From positions 1 to 7,078 of the forward strand of contig CALKWT010000210.1 of NCBI GenBank assembly GCA_938003885.1: a stretch of DNA of 7,078 nt. The letters are read 5' to 3'. Under the pieces are notes generated by a model. It saw only the letters and a list, made by a program, of their open reading frames with translations, was not told the DNA's origin and ran no database searches. Origin of the DNA: an uncultured Balneolaceae bacterium (GTDB lineage Bacteria; Bacteroidota; Rhodothermia; Balneolales; Balneolaceae). Position 1 is the stretch's first letter, and each line of letters opens with the position of its first letter. Positions 6,188 to 7,078 of the stretch are shown here, piece by piece. The translations under genes were made by a program, and so were the position numbers.

Positions 6188-6216
6188 TAAACATTCTCTT
6201 TACTAGCCAGTATCAT
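6188..6216 (+). promoter_or_regulatory. Candidate promoter for the oxidoreductase gene
   Basis: TATCAT (6211-6216) matches five of six -10 positions. TAAACA (6188-6193) matches four of six -35 positions, and the spacing is an ideal 17 bases. The start codon is 30 bases beyond the -10 box. TATAAC at 6219-6224 is an alternative -10 without a good partner. The host may use Bacteroidota-type promoters, in which case sigma-70 scoring would mislead. Confidence 0.28.
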
Positions 6217-6245
6217 CTTATAACCAACATCAAATCTATCCCCTT

Positions 6246-7078
6246 ATGAGTAAGAAACCTACCGGCCCGAAAGATTTCAAAGACAAGAAATCGGCCGACT
6301 CACCCCATTCTCTTTCCAGGAAATCGTTCCTCAAAACATCTGCCCTTGCCACCGCTTCTACCTTCTTTTTTGTACCGCGCCACGTACTGGGAGGCCCGGG
6401 CTATACCGCTCCGAGTGATCAGCTGAACCTGGCTGCTATCGGCGCCGGAGGAAAAGGAGCCAGTGATATTCGAAATGCAACGGTAAATGGCCGCGAACGG
6501 GTGGTCGCCCTTTGTGATGTGGATTTTTCAGGCTCCGCAAGAAACACCGTCGAGGCTTTCCCAGATGCCGCACGATACAGCGACTTCCGGAAAATGCTCG
6601 ACAATGAGCCCGATATTGATGCAGTGACCATCTCCACACCTGACCATACCCACGGCCCGGCCGCAAAGTATGCCATGGAGCGCGGGGTTCATGTCTATGT
6701 TCAGAAACCACTGACCCACAATATCCACGAAGCCCGGACACTGACCCACCTCGCCAATGAGATGCGTGTGGTAACTCAGATGGGAAATCAGGGAGCTTCC
6801 AATCCCTATCTGGATCTTGTTCAGGAGTGGGTTGATTCCGGCGTACTCGGAAAGATCACCGATGTTCAGATCTGGACCAACCGGCCTGTCTGGCCGCAAG
6901 GATTTGCGATGCCTGAACCCGACCCGTCCCAAAAACCTGATGCGCTCGACTGGGACCTGTGGCTTGGCCCTGCAACGTACCGCCCCTATACGCCGGGCAT
7001 GCACCCGTTTGGCTGGAGAGGCTGGTGGGATTTCGGTACCGGTGCGCTGGGTGATGTAGGATGCCACCTGATCGATAT
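6246..7078 (+). CDS. Tat-exported Gfo/Idh/MocA family oxidoreductase, 3'-truncated by window end
   Basis: The frame stays open to the window end, giving 277 codons plus two bases of a protein typically about 400-450 residues. A hydrophilic N-terminus is followed by a Tat-like signal, SRKSFLK at 24-30 and a hydrophobic run (ALATASTFFFV), then PRHVLGGPGYTAP, a junction familiar from secreted Bacteroidota oxidoreductases. The Rossmann nucleotide loop is IGAGGKG (65-71). The STPDHTHGP segment follows, then VYVQKPLTHN with Lys154; the usual EKP is QKP here. The start of the C-terminal domain shows WRGWWDFGTGALGDVGCHLID with the conserved His274. These NAD(P)-dependent enzymes oxidise or reduce sugars, inositols and related compounds; the substrate cannot be told, and GH109-like glycosidase activity is also possible in relatives. 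ATG 6246 is chosen because it places the Tat motif normally. No Shine-Dalgarno sequence is visible. Confidence 0.9.
   Translation, partial: MSKKPTGPKDFKDKKSADSPHSLSRKSFLKTSALATASTFFFVPRHVLGGPGYTAPSDQLNLAAIGAGGKGASDIRNATVNGRERVVALCDVDFSGSARNTVEAFPDAARYSDFRKMLDNEPDIDAVTISTPDHTHGPAAKYAMERGVHVYVQKPLTHNIHEARTLTHLANEMRVVTQMGNQGASNPYLDLVQEWVDSGVLGKITDVQIWTNRPVWPQGFAMPEPDPSQKPDALDWDLWLGPATYRPYTPGMHPFGWRGWWDFGTGALGDVGCHLID

Larger units (their letters stand above)
5875..6245. other. 371-base gene-poor region between stress-protein and oxidoreductase genes
   Basis: No recognisable gene lies here. The left third is GC-rich and includes short repeat copy 2. The middle (5975-6050) is AT-rich, with TTGTAT (6011-6016) and TATATT (6032-6037) forming a weak promoter-like pair at 15-base spacing. 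A 38-codon ORF with ATG at 6055 and TGA at 6169-6171 has no ribosome-binding site and no recognisable product, and I do not call it a gene. A 10-bp palindrome, CATGGCCATG, lies at 6172-6181. The last 60 bases are AT-rich and probably hold the oxidoreductase promoter. No strong intrinsic terminator is visible after the stress-protein gene. Confidence 0.5.

Noticed and set aside
1..7078. CRISPR array, insertion sequence ends, tRNA/rRNA genes, toxin-antitoxin or defence genes
   Set aside because: No regularly spaced repeats, transposase-like frames, cloverleaf sequences or matching protein motifs were seen on either strand.

Overview
This window looks like an ordinary chromosomal contig end from a Gram-negative bacterium of moderately high GC. 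It most likely comes from the Bacteroidota/Rhodothermota side (for example a Balneolales-like lineage). That placement is inference from three things: the intact genes show no clear Shine-Dalgarno sequence before their starts, the last gene is a Tat-exported Gfo/Idh/MocA oxidoreductase of a type common in those phyla, and there is a tandem-domain universal stress protein. No rRNA or marker gene is present to confirm it.

Layout: bases 1-47 are not genomic. They match the 3' part of the Illumina P5/TruSeq universal adapter, so the assembly begins with untrimmed adapter. Next comes the C-terminal part of a SIMPL (DUF541) domain protein (49-597, + strand). It converges on a periplasmic SGNH/GDSL esterase of the TesA/arylesterase type (741-1364, - strand); the space between them contains nested inverted repeats. 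The tesA-like gene is divergent, across a 95-base spacer, from an ABC transporter operon: a LolD/YbbA-type ATPase (1460-2185) and, overlapping it by four bases, an 851-residue YbbP-type FtsX permease (2182-4737). This reproduces the tesA/ybbA-ybbP arrangement of Escherichia coli, and the three genes probably form one functional unit at the inner membrane, with the permease handling a hydrophobic substrate that the esterase may hydrolyse. A 267-base spacer rich in small palindromes leads to a two-domain universal stress protein (5005-5874). A 371-base gene-poor stretch follows, then the 5' part of the Gfo/Idh/MocA oxidoreductase (6246 to the window end, truncated).

I did not find a CRISPR array, insertion sequence, tRNA/rRNA, toxin-antitoxin pair, defence system or clearly novel system. 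The points most worth a second look are the adapter artefact at the left end, the conserved tesA-ybbAP unit, a short CATCCGGG-type sequence repeated in the spacers around the stress-protein gene, and small palindromes upstream of that gene. All structural and promoter proposals were made by eye and carry low confidence.
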